Below are positions 35,458 to 43,485 of a DNA stretch of 64,000 bases, in pieces. A program made the translations under genes and the position numbers. Numbering within the stretch: position 1 is the stretch's first letter; each line of letters begins with the position of its first letter. The notes beneath the pieces are model-generated. The model had not been told where the DNA came from. It was given only the letters and a program-made list of their open reading frames with translations, and made no database searches. The stretch comes from Pseudomonadales bacterium. Its GTDB lineage: Bacteria; Pseudomonadota; Gammaproteobacteria; Pseudomonadales; Pseudohongiellaceae. The stretch lies in contig JACKOH010000001.1 of assembly GCA_024234395.1 (NCBI GenBank), positions 639,001 through 703,000 of the forward strand, in the 5' to 3' direction.

Positions 35458-35790
35458 ATGAGTGTTGAAGAAACCATCAAAGACCAGATCAATTCACACG
35501 ATATCCTGTTGTACATGAAAGGCAGTCCGGAACAGCCTCAATGCGGATTTTCAGCCCAGGCATCCCAGATTCTCATGGCCTGCGGCAAAAAATTCGCCTA
35601 CGTCGATGTCCTGAGTAATCCTGATATCCGTGCGACACTGCCCAAGGTCGCCAACTGGCCCACGTTTCCCCAGCTCTGGGTAGACGGCGAACTGGTCGGT
35701 GGTTGCGACATAATCGTGGAAATGTACGAGAAAGGTGAGCTGAAACCGTTGATTGACAGCGCCGGATCCAGCGCCGACACCGCATCCTGA
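35458..35790 (+). CDS. grxD: Monothiol glutaredoxin Grx4
   Basis: This 110-residue CGFS-type monothiol glutaredoxin, with active site QCGFSAQA, binds a glutathione-coordinated [2Fe-2S] cluster and passes it to apo-proteins. Other family blocks are YMKGSPEQP (lysine before the active site), NWPTFPQLWVDGELVGGCDIIVEMYEKGEL (cis-Pro and the GGCD glutathione site). It starts with ATG at 35458. A GCCCTGA/TCAGGGC hairpin (35799-35825, no T-run) and the palindromic repeat at 35840 follow it. Confidence 0.95.
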   Translation: MSVEETIKDQINSHDILLYMKGSPEQPQCGFSAQASQILMACGKKFAYVDVLSNPDIRATLPKVANWPTFPQLWVDGELVGGCDIIVEMYEKGELKPLIDSAGSSADTAS

Positions 35791-35839
35791 AACGTCCTGC
35801 CCTGAACGATTGAATCGGTCAGGGCAACGACACCAGCTT

Positions 35840-35980
35840 AACAGTCTGTTGAAAAACTCTCAGCTGGCAGAATACGGCGTTAAAATCTGGCTCAAAAGGC
35901 TCATTTACGTCATGTAAACTGCGCTTTTTGCCGGATTTTGCCTGGTCTTAGGCTCACCTGAGATTTTTCAACAGACTGTT
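35840..35980. repeat. MITE-like palindromic repeat, copy 2
   Basis: This is a 141-bp element with perfect 17-bp terminal inverted repeats (AACAGTCTGTTGAAAAA). Homology with copy 1 at 5078-5213 is clear across the whole length. It has the symmetric core GCTCATTTACGTCATGTAAACTGC. It lies between the convergent grxD and rnt genes, five bases from rnt's stop codon, so it may also act as a bidirectional transcription barrier. Confidence 0.85.
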
Positions 35981-35985
35981 ATTCC

Positions 35986-36627
35986 TTACAAAGGCCAGCC
36001 GCCGAGATCCTGCCATTTATTGACAATATGGCAAAAAAGTTCGGCGGTTCGCTCCGCATCGTAACGGGCTGAGTGCGCCAGATCGCTGTTAAAGTCGATG
36101 TTGGCTGCTTCGCAGGCGCGAGACAGCACGGTCTGTCCAAACGCGAGGCCGCTCAGCGTGGCTGTGTCAAAGCTGGAAAAGGGGTGAAACGGATTGCGAT
36201 TGAGTTTATGTCGCGCCGCGGCGGCATTGATAAACCCGTGATCAAAGTGTGCATTGTGCGCGACCAGGATGGCGCGCTTGCAGTAAGCCGATTTCATTCC
36301 GTTGCGAATGATACCGAACAGGTCCTGAAAAACCTCTTTTTCCTCCCGGGCAATACGCAGAGGATGATAGGGGTCAATCCCGGTGAATTTCAGTGCAGCT
36401 TCCTCGATATTGGCGCCGGGGAACGGTTTGACCCGGTGAAAATAGGTCTGGTCGATCTCCAGCTTACCTGCGCCATTCATGGCCAGCAGCACTGCCGCGA
36501 TTTCCAGCACCGCGTCGGTTGCGGAATTAAAACCACCCGTTTCCAGGTCCACTACTACCGGTAAATAGGTTCTGAACCGATTGGCTATCATCGAAAACCC
36601 GTTGTCCGAATCCGGCCCGCCATCCAT
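35986..36627 (-). CDS. rnt: Ribonuclease T
   Basis: This 213-residue DEDDh 3'-to-5' exonuclease trims the CCA end of tRNA and the 3' ends of 5S and 23S rRNA. Motifs: VVVDLETGGFN (Exo I, D and E), LVAHNAHFDHGFIN (Exo II Asp) and SARYDAERTAELF with the HSARYD His/Asp pair (Exo III). The ATG at 36627 shares one base with the pyrC stop codon (TAATG), so the two are translationally coupled. A longer upstream frame is rejected because it overlaps pyrC. The pyrC-rnt pair also occurs in Pseudomonas, as I recall. Confidence 0.95.
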   Translation of the reverse strand: MDGGPDSDNGFSMIANRFRTYLPVVVDLETGGFNSATDAVLEIAAVLLAMNGAGKLEIDQTYFHRVKPFPGANIEEAALKFTGIDPYHPLRIAREEKEVFQDLFGIIRNGMKSAYCKRAILVAHNAHFDHGFINAAAARHKLNRNPFHPFSSFDTATLSGLAFGQTVLSRACEAANIDFNSDLAHSARYDAERTAELFCHIVNKWQDLGGWPL

Positions 36628-37673
36628 TACGAATACTCCGAAATCCGCCAGCTGATTTTTTCGCCGGCTCGCAGTGGCACCACCGACGATTCCCCCAGTT
36701 TGTAGCTGCGTGGAATCTGCCATTCGCTTCTGGTCAGGGTGATTTTCCCACTGTTGCGGGCCATTCGGTAAAAATCTGGCCCGTTAAAGCTGGCAAATTT
36801 TTCCAGCCTGTTCAGTGCGTCGGCACGATCGAATACTTCCGTATAGAGTTCCAGTGCCGCGTGAGCGCTGAAAATGCCAGCGCAACCACAGGCAGTCTCC
36901 TTGGCCTTTACCGGGTGGGGTGCGGAATCGGTGCCCAGGAAAAATCTGTGATCGCCGCTGGTGGCTGCCTCGACGAGAGCCTGCTGGTGAATATCGCGCT
37001 TGAGTATCGGCAGACAGTAAAAGTGAGGCCTGATACCTCCTGCCAGCATGTGATTGCGATTGTAAAGCAGATGATGAACGGTAATAGTGGCGCCGACCGG
37101 TCCGGACTGGCTCTGCACAAATTGTACCGCGTCACGGGTGGTAATATGTTCAAGCACTACCCGAAGTCCGGGATAGCGTTGCAGAAGTGGTGACAGGATT
37201 GTGTCGATAAAAACTTTTTCCCGATCGAAGATGTCACTGCCCGGGCCGGTTACCTCACCATGAAACAGCAGAGGCATACCCAGTTCGGCCATCAATTCGA
37301 GGGCGGGATAAACCTTTTCAATACCCGTGACTCCGTTGTCGGAATTGGTGGTAGCTCCGGCCGGGTAGTACTTGACGGCCTTCACGATGCCACTTTCCCA
37401 GGCCCTGCCGATTTCTGCAGGTGCCAGGTTGTCGGTAAGATAAAGGGTCATCAGCGGCTCGAAATCCTGACCTGAAGGCACCTGTTGCAGAATGCGATGC
37501 CGGTATGCAGTGGCAGCGGCGAGACTGGAAATTGGAGGCACCAGGTTGGGCATGACAATCGCCCGGTTGAAAACCCTGGCGCTGTGAGCGACCGTTTGAG
37601 CGAGAACCTGATCGTCACGCAAATGCAGGTGCCAGTCGTCGGGCCGGGTAATTGTAATGCTTTCGATGCTCAT
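36627..37673 (-). CDS. pyrC: Dihydroorotase
   Basis: This 348-residue zinc enzyme converts carbamoyl-aspartate to dihydroorotate, directly after PyrB. It is the E. coli-type (class II) enzyme: DDWHLHLRDD with two metal His residues, MPNLVPP, LLFHGEV, VVLEHITT with another metal His, and FLGTDSAPHP with the catalytic Asp. The carbamylated Lys is in AVKYYPAGATTNSD. The ATG at 37673 has GGAAAC ahead; the frame open to 37781 lacks a start signal. It is divergent from argG. Confidence 0.95.
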   Translation of the reverse strand: MSIESITITRPDDWHLHLRDDQVLAQTVAHSARVFNRAIVMPNLVPPISSLAAATAYRHRILQQVPSGQDFEPLMTLYLTDNLAPAEIGRAWESGIVKAVKYYPAGATTNSDNGVTGIEKVYPALELMAELGMPLLFHGEVTGPGSDIFDREKVFIDTILSPLLQRYPGLRVVLEHITTRDAVQFVQSQSGPVGATITVHHLLYNRNHMLAGGIRPHFYCLPILKRDIHQQALVEAATSGDHRFFLGTDSAPHPVKAKETACGCAGIFSAHAALELYTEVFDRADALNRLEKFASFNGPDFYRMARNSGKITLTRSEWQIPRSYKLGESSVVPLRAGEKISWRISEYS

Positions 37674-37785
37674 ACAACACGTTTCCTTGAATCCGGTATT
37701 GTAGCCGAAGAGCAGGTTTGGGAGAAATGGCGCCGGACGGCTTGACGGAAAGACGCGCCGCGACACCGGAAGACTGGCCATGGTA

Positions 37786-37814
37786 GTGGTCAGATGGCTC
37801 TTAGGTGCTACAAT
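37786..37814 (+). promoter_or_regulatory. Candidate argG promoter
   Basis: Extended -10 TGC-TACAAT (37806-37814) matches the TGn-TATAAT pattern. The -35 position (37786-37791) is poor, as is common with extended -10 promoters. The argG start codon is 71 bases downstream. Confidence 0.45.
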
Positions 37815-37884
37815 ACGCGTCCTTTTTCTGCCGCTCCGGGTTCGGAGCCGGCCTGATCAGTTGATCTCATGCAGGAGTCTGACA

Positions 37885-39096
37885 ATGTCCGGTATCAATA
37901 AAGTTGTACTGGCCTATTCCGGCGGTCTCGATACGTCCGTGATCGCCAGATGGTTACAGGAAACCTATGCCTGTGAAGTGGTGACCTTCACCGCTGACCT
38001 GGGTCAGGGCGGGGAAGTCGAGCCTGCTCGTGCCAAGGCGGAAGCGCTGGGTATCAGGGAAATCTATATTGAGGATCTGCGCGAGGAATTCGTGCGTGAC
38101 TTTGTCTATCCAATGTTTCGTGCCAATGCCCTTTATGAAGGGGAGTATCTGCTGGGTACTTCCATTGCCAGGCCCTTGATCGCCAAACGCCTGGTGGAGA
38201 TCGCCAGTGAAACGGGTGCTGACGCCATATCCCATGGGGCCACCGGTAAAGGCAATGACCAGGTGCGGTTTGAATTGGGTGCTTACGCCCTGAGCCCGGG
38301 AATCAAGGTAATTGCTCCGTGGCGTGAATGGGATCTGACTTCACGGGACACGCTGCTGGCTTATTGTGACAAACATGGCATCAGCGTCGAGAAAAAACGC
38401 GGCAACAAGTCGCCGTATTCGATGGATGCGAATCTGCTGCATATCTCCTACGAGGGAGACGTCCTGGAGGACCCGGGTGCAGAACCTGAGGAATCCATGT
38501 GGCTGTGGACCGTGGCGCCGGAGTCCGCTCCGGATCAGCCCACCTATATAGAGCTGGAGTACGAGCGGGGGGACATTGTCGCAATCGACGGCGAGAAACT
38601 TTCTCCGGCATCGGTGCTGGCAAAATTGAATCAGGTTGCCGGCGCCAATGGAATCGGTCGTACCGATATTGTTGAGAATAGGTACGTGGGCATGAAGTCA
38701 CGTGGCTGCTATGAAACGCCGGGCGGCACAGTCATGCTCAAGGCCCATCGGGCCATTGAATCCCTGACTCTGGATCGTGAGCTTGCCCATCTGAAAGATG
38801 AATTAATGCCCCGCTACGCCGAGCTGGTTTACAACGGTTACTGGTGGTCGCCGGAACGCGAGGCCCTGCAGACATTGATCGATTACTCTCAGGAGTACGT
38901 CAATGGCAAGGTCCGGCTGAAGCTGTATAAGGGCAATACCGTGGTGGTGGGGCGCGAATCCGGGGATTCGTTGTTTGATGAAGCCGTTGCGACCTTTGAG
39001 GACGACGCCGGAGCCTATGATCAGAAAGATGCCGGTGGCTTTATCAAGCTGAATTCCCTGCGTCTGCGAATCGCTGCTAATAAAGGACGCAGGTAG
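37885..39096 (+). CDS. argG: Argininosuccinate synthase
   Basis: This 403-residue enzyme joins citrulline and aspartate using ATP, the step after ArgF. The N-terminal ATP pyrophosphatase loop VLAYSGGLDTSV, SHGATGKGNDQVRFELG and WEWDLTSRD-like AWREWDLTSRD blocks are intact, as is ENRYVGMKSRG. The start is the ATG at 37885, with GCAGGAG at 37871-37877; the frame opening at 37780 overlaps the promoter. A hairpin terminator follows the stop codon. It is divergent from pyrC, so both biosynthetic genes share a ~210-base control region. Confidence 0.96.
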   Translation: MSGINKVVLAYSGGLDTSVIARWLQETYACEVVTFTADLGQGGEVEPARAKAEALGIREIYIEDLREEFVRDFVYPMFRANALYEGEYLLGTSIARPLIAKRLVEIASETGADAISHGATGKGNDQVRFELGAYALSPGIKVIAPWREWDLTSRDTLLAYCDKHGISVEKKRGNKSPYSMDANLLHISYEGDVLEDPGAEPEESMWLWTVAPESAPDQPTYIELEYERGDIVAIDGEKLSPASVLAKLNQVAGANGIGRTDIVENRYVGMKSRGCYETPGGTVMLKAHRAIESLTLDRELAHLKDELMPRYAELVYNGYWWSPEREALQTLIDYSQEYVNGKVRLKLYKGNTVVVGRESGDSLFDEAVATFEDDAGAYDQKDAGGFIKLNSLRLRIAANKGRR

Positions 39097-39098
39097 CG

Positions 39099-39130
39099 TC
39101 CCGTTACCGGCCGGGCCTGGCGGGATTTTT
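39099..39130 (+). terminator. Probable argG terminator
   Basis: TCCCG (39099-39103) pairs with CGGGA (39121-39125) around a GC-rich interior that can extend the stem, followed directly by five T residues. It sits two bases after the stop codon and just before the convergent ankyrin gene's end. Confidence 0.5.
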
Positions 39131-39149
39131 CGAGACTGGTCGGAAATTT

Positions 39150-41159
39150 CTAGAACAGGCCCAGCACGGTATGTTCCCTGAGTTCATCGTAGAGTGGGGA
39201 GTTCCGGGTTCTGGCGATATCAAGCGCCGAGATTCCTACATTATTCTTGCGCGTGACGTTGGCATCCGCTGCCAGCAGGCGACGTACAATCTCCACCTGA
39301 TCCTGTTCGATGGCAAGAATCAGAGCCGTATTACCCTGCTGATTGCGGGTCTCTACATTTGCCTGGTTCTGCAACAACAGGTCGAGCATTTGCAGATTGT
39401 GAGTTGACACGGCGATCATCAATGGTGTGAATCCGGCACTGGTCTGACTGTTCAGGTCATTACCAACCTGAAGCAATTGTTGCACGCAGAGTTGGCAACC
39501 TGACTGCACGGCAACATGAAGCGGGGTGCGGCCCTGCCGGTCAGCACGGGAATTGAGCCCGGCCCTGAGCAGCAATTCCAGCAACTTCTCATTTCCATTA
39601 CTGGCCGCAAACCAGAGACTGTTTCTACCGGCGTCGTCCATTTCCGACCCCGTGGAATAGGGCAACAGGACCCGGGCAACACCGGCGTTGTCGAACTGGC
39701 TTGCCAGTAACAGGTAATGATCAAACGGCAGCGGCAGGTCGCTGCCATCGCGCTGCCCGATCAGCCAGCCGGCCAACAAGGTTGCCGCCGCGGGCTGATT
39801 TTCAGTCAGGGCCCACTCCATGGCGTCCCAGTCATCACGGTCGCGGAGAAGTGGATCGGCGCCATGGGTCAGCAGCAATCGGACCAGTTCCAGGTTACCA
39901 TCCCGTACTGCCAGGTGGAGAGGTGTCAGATTGCCAAAGATCGCCTGATCGGGGCGGGCTCCCGCATCCAGCAGGTAACGGGCCACCTCGTTCCGGCTAT
40001 GTTTGACCGCCAGGGCCAGCAGGCTGCTACCGTCCTCAAGACTCTCATTCAGCAGTTCAGGCCGCGCATCCAGCAGTGGAATAAGCAACCGGGAGTTACC
40101 GCTGATAACCAGTTGGGCCGCCTGGCCGATATCGCTGCGCTCCAGATTGGCTGAATTCTCCAGCCGTGCGATCTGCCGACTCTGAGCATCGACGGACCTG
40201 GCACGGGTCCACTTTTCACTGTGTACCGCACCATGGGCTGACAACAGCGTGACGAGATCGGGTTTATTGCCGGTGTCGGCCAGATCAAGCGGCGACAGTC
40301 CATCCTTATTCTGTTTGTTGATTGGAACTCCTGCATCAATAAGAACCGACAGAAGTCCGGGGTTTCCCTGCCTGGTGGCCAGGTGAATCAGGTTATCTCC
40401 GTTCGGGGCCAACTGCTCGTGGTTGACCCCCGCCGTCAGGAGGCGGGTGACCAGCTGGGCATTCCCTTGGCGGATAGCGTCGGCTATCGGACTGACCTGG
40501 AAACGATCGCGCGTATCCGGAGCGGCATGCTGATGTAACAGCCACTCAACCGCGGCAGTGCTACCAGTCTGAACGGCGACATGTAACGCGGTACGGTTGT
40601 CAGTGTCGACCAGATCGATATCGCCGATTTCCGTAACCAGCTGTTGCAGACCAGCAACATCATCATTGCGGGCCAGAGCATGCCAGCGTTGTTGCCGGCT
40701 TCGACTGTCCATTTCCTGGCCGGGTGAATTCTCTTCCATCCGCTCCAGGTAACTTTGGGCTGGCGCATAATTCTGTCCGGCCGCCAGTTGCAGCAGTGCC
40801 ATCGCCCCGGAGCGATCTGTCTCCTCCAATTGCAGGGCGAGACCAAACTGAGCGGCGGCGTAGCCCTGATCAGCGGCCTGCGTTAACAGATCCCTGGCCC
40901 GAGCCGCATCCCGGGGGACGCCCTGGCCCCGCAGGTACAGATTCGCCAGTTCGTGCCGTGCCTCCGCATTTCCCTGGGCAGCGGCCGCCTCATAATAGGC
41001 CGCGGCCAGGGTAAAATCCTGCATTCGCACCGCACGCCTTGCCTCACTCAAGTCGGGGTTGGCGGTAGCGGCAAGCGGCAGCAATACCGCCAGCAGCAAT
41101 CCCGCTAGCAGGGATCCCGCGGATATCGCGTTACACTGTGCCAAATTTTTCTTCCACAT
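39150..41159 (-). CDS. Exported Sel1/ankyrin-repeat protein
   Basis: This protein has 669 residues from the ATG at 41159 (MWKKNLAQ). A signal peptide (ending AATA-NP) is followed by Sel1/TPR-like repeats (about residues 35-130; e.g. YYEAAAAQGNAEARHELANL) and roughly fourteen ankyrin repeats to the C-terminus (TALHVAV, TPLHLAV, TPLMIAV and similar). It is predicted to be a periplasmic protein-binding scaffold. Its start overlaps the last 29 bases of the FAD/iron-sulfur gene upstream on the same strand, so the two are coupled and perhaps functionally linked to the neighbouring electron-transfer genes. No client is known. Confidence 0.8.
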   Translation of the reverse strand: MWKKNLAQCNAISAGSLLAGLLLAVLLPLAATANPDLSEARRAVRMQDFTLAAAYYEAAAAQGNAEARHELANLYLRGQGVPRDAARARDLLTQAADQGYAAAQFGLALQLEETDRSGAMALLQLAAGQNYAPAQSYLERMEENSPGQEMDSRSRQQRWHALARNDDVAGLQQLVTEIGDIDLVDTDNRTALHVAVQTGSTAAVEWLLHQHAAPDTRDRFQVSPIADAIRQGNAQLVTRLLTAGVNHEQLAPNGDNLIHLATRQGNPGLLSVLIDAGVPINKQNKDGLSPLDLADTGNKPDLVTLLSAHGAVHSEKWTRARSVDAQSRQIARLENSANLERSDIGQAAQLVISGNSRLLIPLLDARPELLNESLEDGSSLLALAVKHSRNEVARYLLDAGARPDQAIFGNLTPLHLAVRDGNLELVRLLLTHGADPLLRDRDDWDAMEWALTENQPAAATLLAGWLIGQRDGSDLPLPFDHYLLLASQFDNAGVARVLLPYSTGSEMDDAGRNSLWFAASNGNEKLLELLLRAGLNSRADRQGRTPLHVAVQSGCQLCVQQLLQVGNDLNSQTSAGFTPLMIAVSTHNLQMLDLLLQNQANVETRNQQGNTALILAIEQDQVEIVRRLLAADANVTRKNNVGISALDIARTRNSPLYDELREHTVLGLF

Positions 41160-42438
41160 GGATTCCAATACTCCGCAGAAAACCGGTTGCCAGCACGCCC
41201 CCGGCACAGACGATAATATCGTCGTTGGGGAGAGTATCCTGTCGATCACCGCTATCGATGATGACTTCCGAGGCTTCGATCCGGGTGACGTTCGAATTCA
41301 TGAACAGGTTGATTTTTCCGGCAGCCACCGCAGTTTCAACGGCGGACCTGTTCTTGGTCTTGGCGCGGCTGAAGGCCCCGCTGCGATACGAAAGGGACGT
41401 GGTCGTCCCCGGCTGCCCGGCGACCGCCAGTGCCGCCTCAAGAGCACTGTCTCCGCCACCGACCACCAGCACGTGCCGGTTGCTGTATTGTTCCGGGTCT
41501 ATCAGGCGGTAAACCACCTTGGGCAGATCCTCGCCGGTGACTCCGAGTTTGCGTGGGGTGCCACGTCTGCCCATGGCCAGTAAGACAAATCTGCTGTGAA
41601 AAGTTTCCTGTGGTGTTGTGATGGTGAACAGATCCGCTGACTTTTCAATGCGTTCGACCCGGCATCCAGTATGAATTTCGGAGCGGACGTTGTCAGCGAC
41701 AGATTCCCAGAATTCCATCAGGGTTTCCTTGCTGGCCTCCCGGAATTGAAACTTACCCACCAAAGGCAATTCGGCTGGTTGTGTCATTACCACTTTACCA
41801 CGAGGATAGTGAGAGACAGTTCCTCCAACGGAATCCTGTTCCAGAACGGCAAACTGCAGTCCTTTCTGTCTGGCGGCCAGGGCCGCACTCAATCCGGCCG
41901 GACCGGCACCGACAATCACCAGGTCCAGTGCCGATCCTGAAGTCTTTCTCAAGCGCCAAGAAATCGCATCCACCGCCTGCTTGCCCTGGGCAATGGCATT
42001 TTTGATCAGGCCCATGCCGCCCAGCTCTCCGGCGATGAATACCCCAGGCACCGTGGTTTCGAAATCACTGTCAAGTTGTGGGATTTCCACGCCGCGGGTT
42101 TCGGTACCGAACACCAGACTGATCGCGCCGGTGGGACAGGCGTCATTGCAGGCGCCATGTCCAATGCAGGAGGCCGGCGAAACCAGCACTGCCTTCCGGT
42201 TTATCAGGCCGAGTATCCTGCCTTCGGGGCAGGCGGAGACGCAGGTTCCGCAACCAATACAGACAGATGGATCAATAACCGGATGCAACGTGGCAGGCTC
42301 GGTCAGCCCGCTGGCCTGTGCCTCCTGCAATCTGTCCAGGGCTTTTGCGTGGTGACGTTTCTGTAACATGAGATAGATCGACGCCAGTACTGCAAGTGGC
42401 ATAGAGAACACAAGAACATTAAGAAAAACTGAAGGCAT
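41131..42438 (-). CDS. Membrane-anchored ferredoxin-FAD/NAD(P)H oxidoreductase
   Basis: The 435-residue protein starts with one membrane helix (residues 4-24). A two-cluster ferredoxin domain follows: CIGCGTCVSACPEG, then CIGHGACNDACPTG, where the second Cys is His. A pyridine-nucleotide oxidoreductase domain then has FAD motif VIVGAGPAGLSAAL and NAD(P)H motif VLVVGGGDSALEAAL, and near the C-terminus DDIIVCAGGVLATGFL. No CXXC redox disulfide is present, so it is not a thioredoxin reductase. It likely moves electrons between NAD(P)H, ferredoxin or clusters and a membrane partner. It is divergent from the cytochrome operon across a shared 150-base region with an FNR box, which suggests a common job. 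Confidence 0.85.
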   Translation of the reverse strand: MPSVFLNVLVFSMPLAVLASIYLMLQKRHHAKALDRLQEAQASGLTEPATLHPVIDPSVCIGCGTCVSACPEGRILGLINRKAVLVSPASCIGHGACNDACPTGAISLVFGTETRGVEIPQLDSDFETTVPGVFIAGELGGMGLIKNAIAQGKQAVDAISWRLRKTSGSALDLVIVGAGPAGLSAALAARQKGLQFAVLEQDSVGGTVSHYPRGKVVMTQPAELPLVGKFQFREASKETLMEFWESVADNVRSEIHTGCRVERIEKSADLFTITTPQETFHSRFVLLAMGRRGTPRKLGVTGEDLPKVVYRLIDPEQYSNRHVLVVGGGDSALEAALAVAGQPGTTTSLSYRSGAFSRAKTKNRSAVETAVAAGKINLFMNSNVTRIEASEVIIDSGDRQDTLPNDDIIVCAGGVLATGFLRSIGIHVEEKFGTV

Positions 42439-42468
42439 GGAAATTATTTCGACTTAACTGAACTGTTA

Positions 42469-42482
42469 TTGATTCAAATCAC
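42469..42482. promoter_or_regulatory. FNR/Anr-type binding site
   Basis: TTGATTCAAATCAC matches the FNR consensus TTGAT-N4-ATCAA at nine of ten specified bases. A plus-strand -10-like TATAAC at 42502-42507 puts the site near -39 to -41 of the cytochrome operon, a class II activator position. It is 31 bases from the divergent FAD/iron-sulfur gene. Oxygen-responsive control of both units is inferred. Confidence 0.65.
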
Positions 42483-42588
42483 AAAATGGAAATTACTGAT
42501 TTATAACCACAGCAATTGTATTGAATTACGTTCGGGACACTGCGTACCATGGCACAGTTTTATCTTTCATTGGAATCAGAAAAGCTGA

Positions 42589-43485
42589 ATGTCTGATACG
42601 GATCAACAACGGGCCACCTCGCTGGCCGATCGCTGGCTTGCCCATTCCGGGCGCTTCTTCCTGCCAATCTGGATCACCATAGTGGCAATCAGTATTGCCT
42701 GGGGGTGGAGCGTTCGCAGCCAGGATTTTCTGACTGCGGAAAATGGACTCGGTTACGGGTTGGGCATTCTCGGCGCATCGATGATGTTGCTGCTGCTCAG
42801 CTACAGTCTCCGTAAAAGGTTGCGGATCTTGCGGCGGGTATTGAGCATTAAGATCTGGTTTCAATTTCATATGGCACTGGGGATATTGGGACCGCTGTTA
42901 ATCCTGTTCCACAGCAATTTTCGGCTGGGCTCCCTGAACAGTACCGTGGCTCTGGTCTGCATGCTGCTGGTGGCCGGGAGTGGTTTTATCGGCAGGTATT
43001 TTTACAGTCGCATACATTTTGGACTGTATGGAGAAAAAATCAGACTGCAACAGGTGGAAAAGGATTTTCAGATGTTGAGAAACGAAATTCTGCAGTTCGC
43101 CGAGTCTTCCGACGAAGCTGGCGAGATTGATGCCCAGTTCACGAGAATCGATGGATTGATCGAACAGTTCAAGCAGGGACGGGGTATCCGGTCAAGCCGG
43201 GCCGCTCGCAAAGCCGCCAGGGAAACCGCCAGGGCATTGGAACAACTGCTCCATGCGCTGACTGCCCGGGTCAATTCCCGGACTGTTGCCGATGGGGAAC
43301 TACCACAGCAGTTGACAGTCCAACTGACTCAGAATTTGGCGATCCTGATGATTGCCCTGAAGAAGCTTCCCGGCCTGCAACGTTATGAACGGCTGTTTTC
43401 CCTCTGGCACGTCATCCACATCCCCGTTTTCGGTCTGATGGTTATTACGGCGATTACCCATGTTGTTGCGGTTCACATGTATTAG
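42589..43485 (+). CDS. Cytochrome-b-like membrane protein of the multihaem operon
   Basis: This 298-residue protein has about five membrane helices: two near residues 25-75, a third near 88-108 with two His (WFQFHMALGILGPLLILFHSNF), a fourth near 115-140, and a last one (LWHVIHIPVFGLMVITAITHVVAVHMY) with several His. A ~100-residue cytoplasmic or periplasmic helical domain lies in between. The paired helices with spaced histidines resemble bis-haem b membrane proteins. That fits a quinone- or oxidoreductase-linked electron entry point. No CXXCH is present. I do not recognise a named family. It overlaps the next gene by 26 bases. Confidence 0.65.
   Translation: MSDTDQQRATSLADRWLAHSGRFFLPIWITIVAISIAWGWSVRSQDFLTAENGLGYGLGILGASMMLLLLSYSLRKRLRILRRVLSIKIWFQFHMALGILGPLLILFHSNFRLGSLNSTVALVCMLLVAGSGFIGRYFYSRIHFGLYGEKIRLQQVEKDFQMLRNEILQFAESSDEAGEIDAQFTRIDGLIEQFKQGRGIRSSRAARKAARETARALEQLLHALTARVNSRTVADGELPQQLTVQLTQNLAILMIALKKLPGLQRYERLFSLWHVIHIPVFGLMVITAITHVVAVHMY

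Noticed and set aside
35799..35825. GCCCTGA/TCAGGGC hairpin after grxD as an intrinsic terminator.
   Set aside because: A good stem but no T-run follows; the adjacent palindromic repeat is a likelier barrier.
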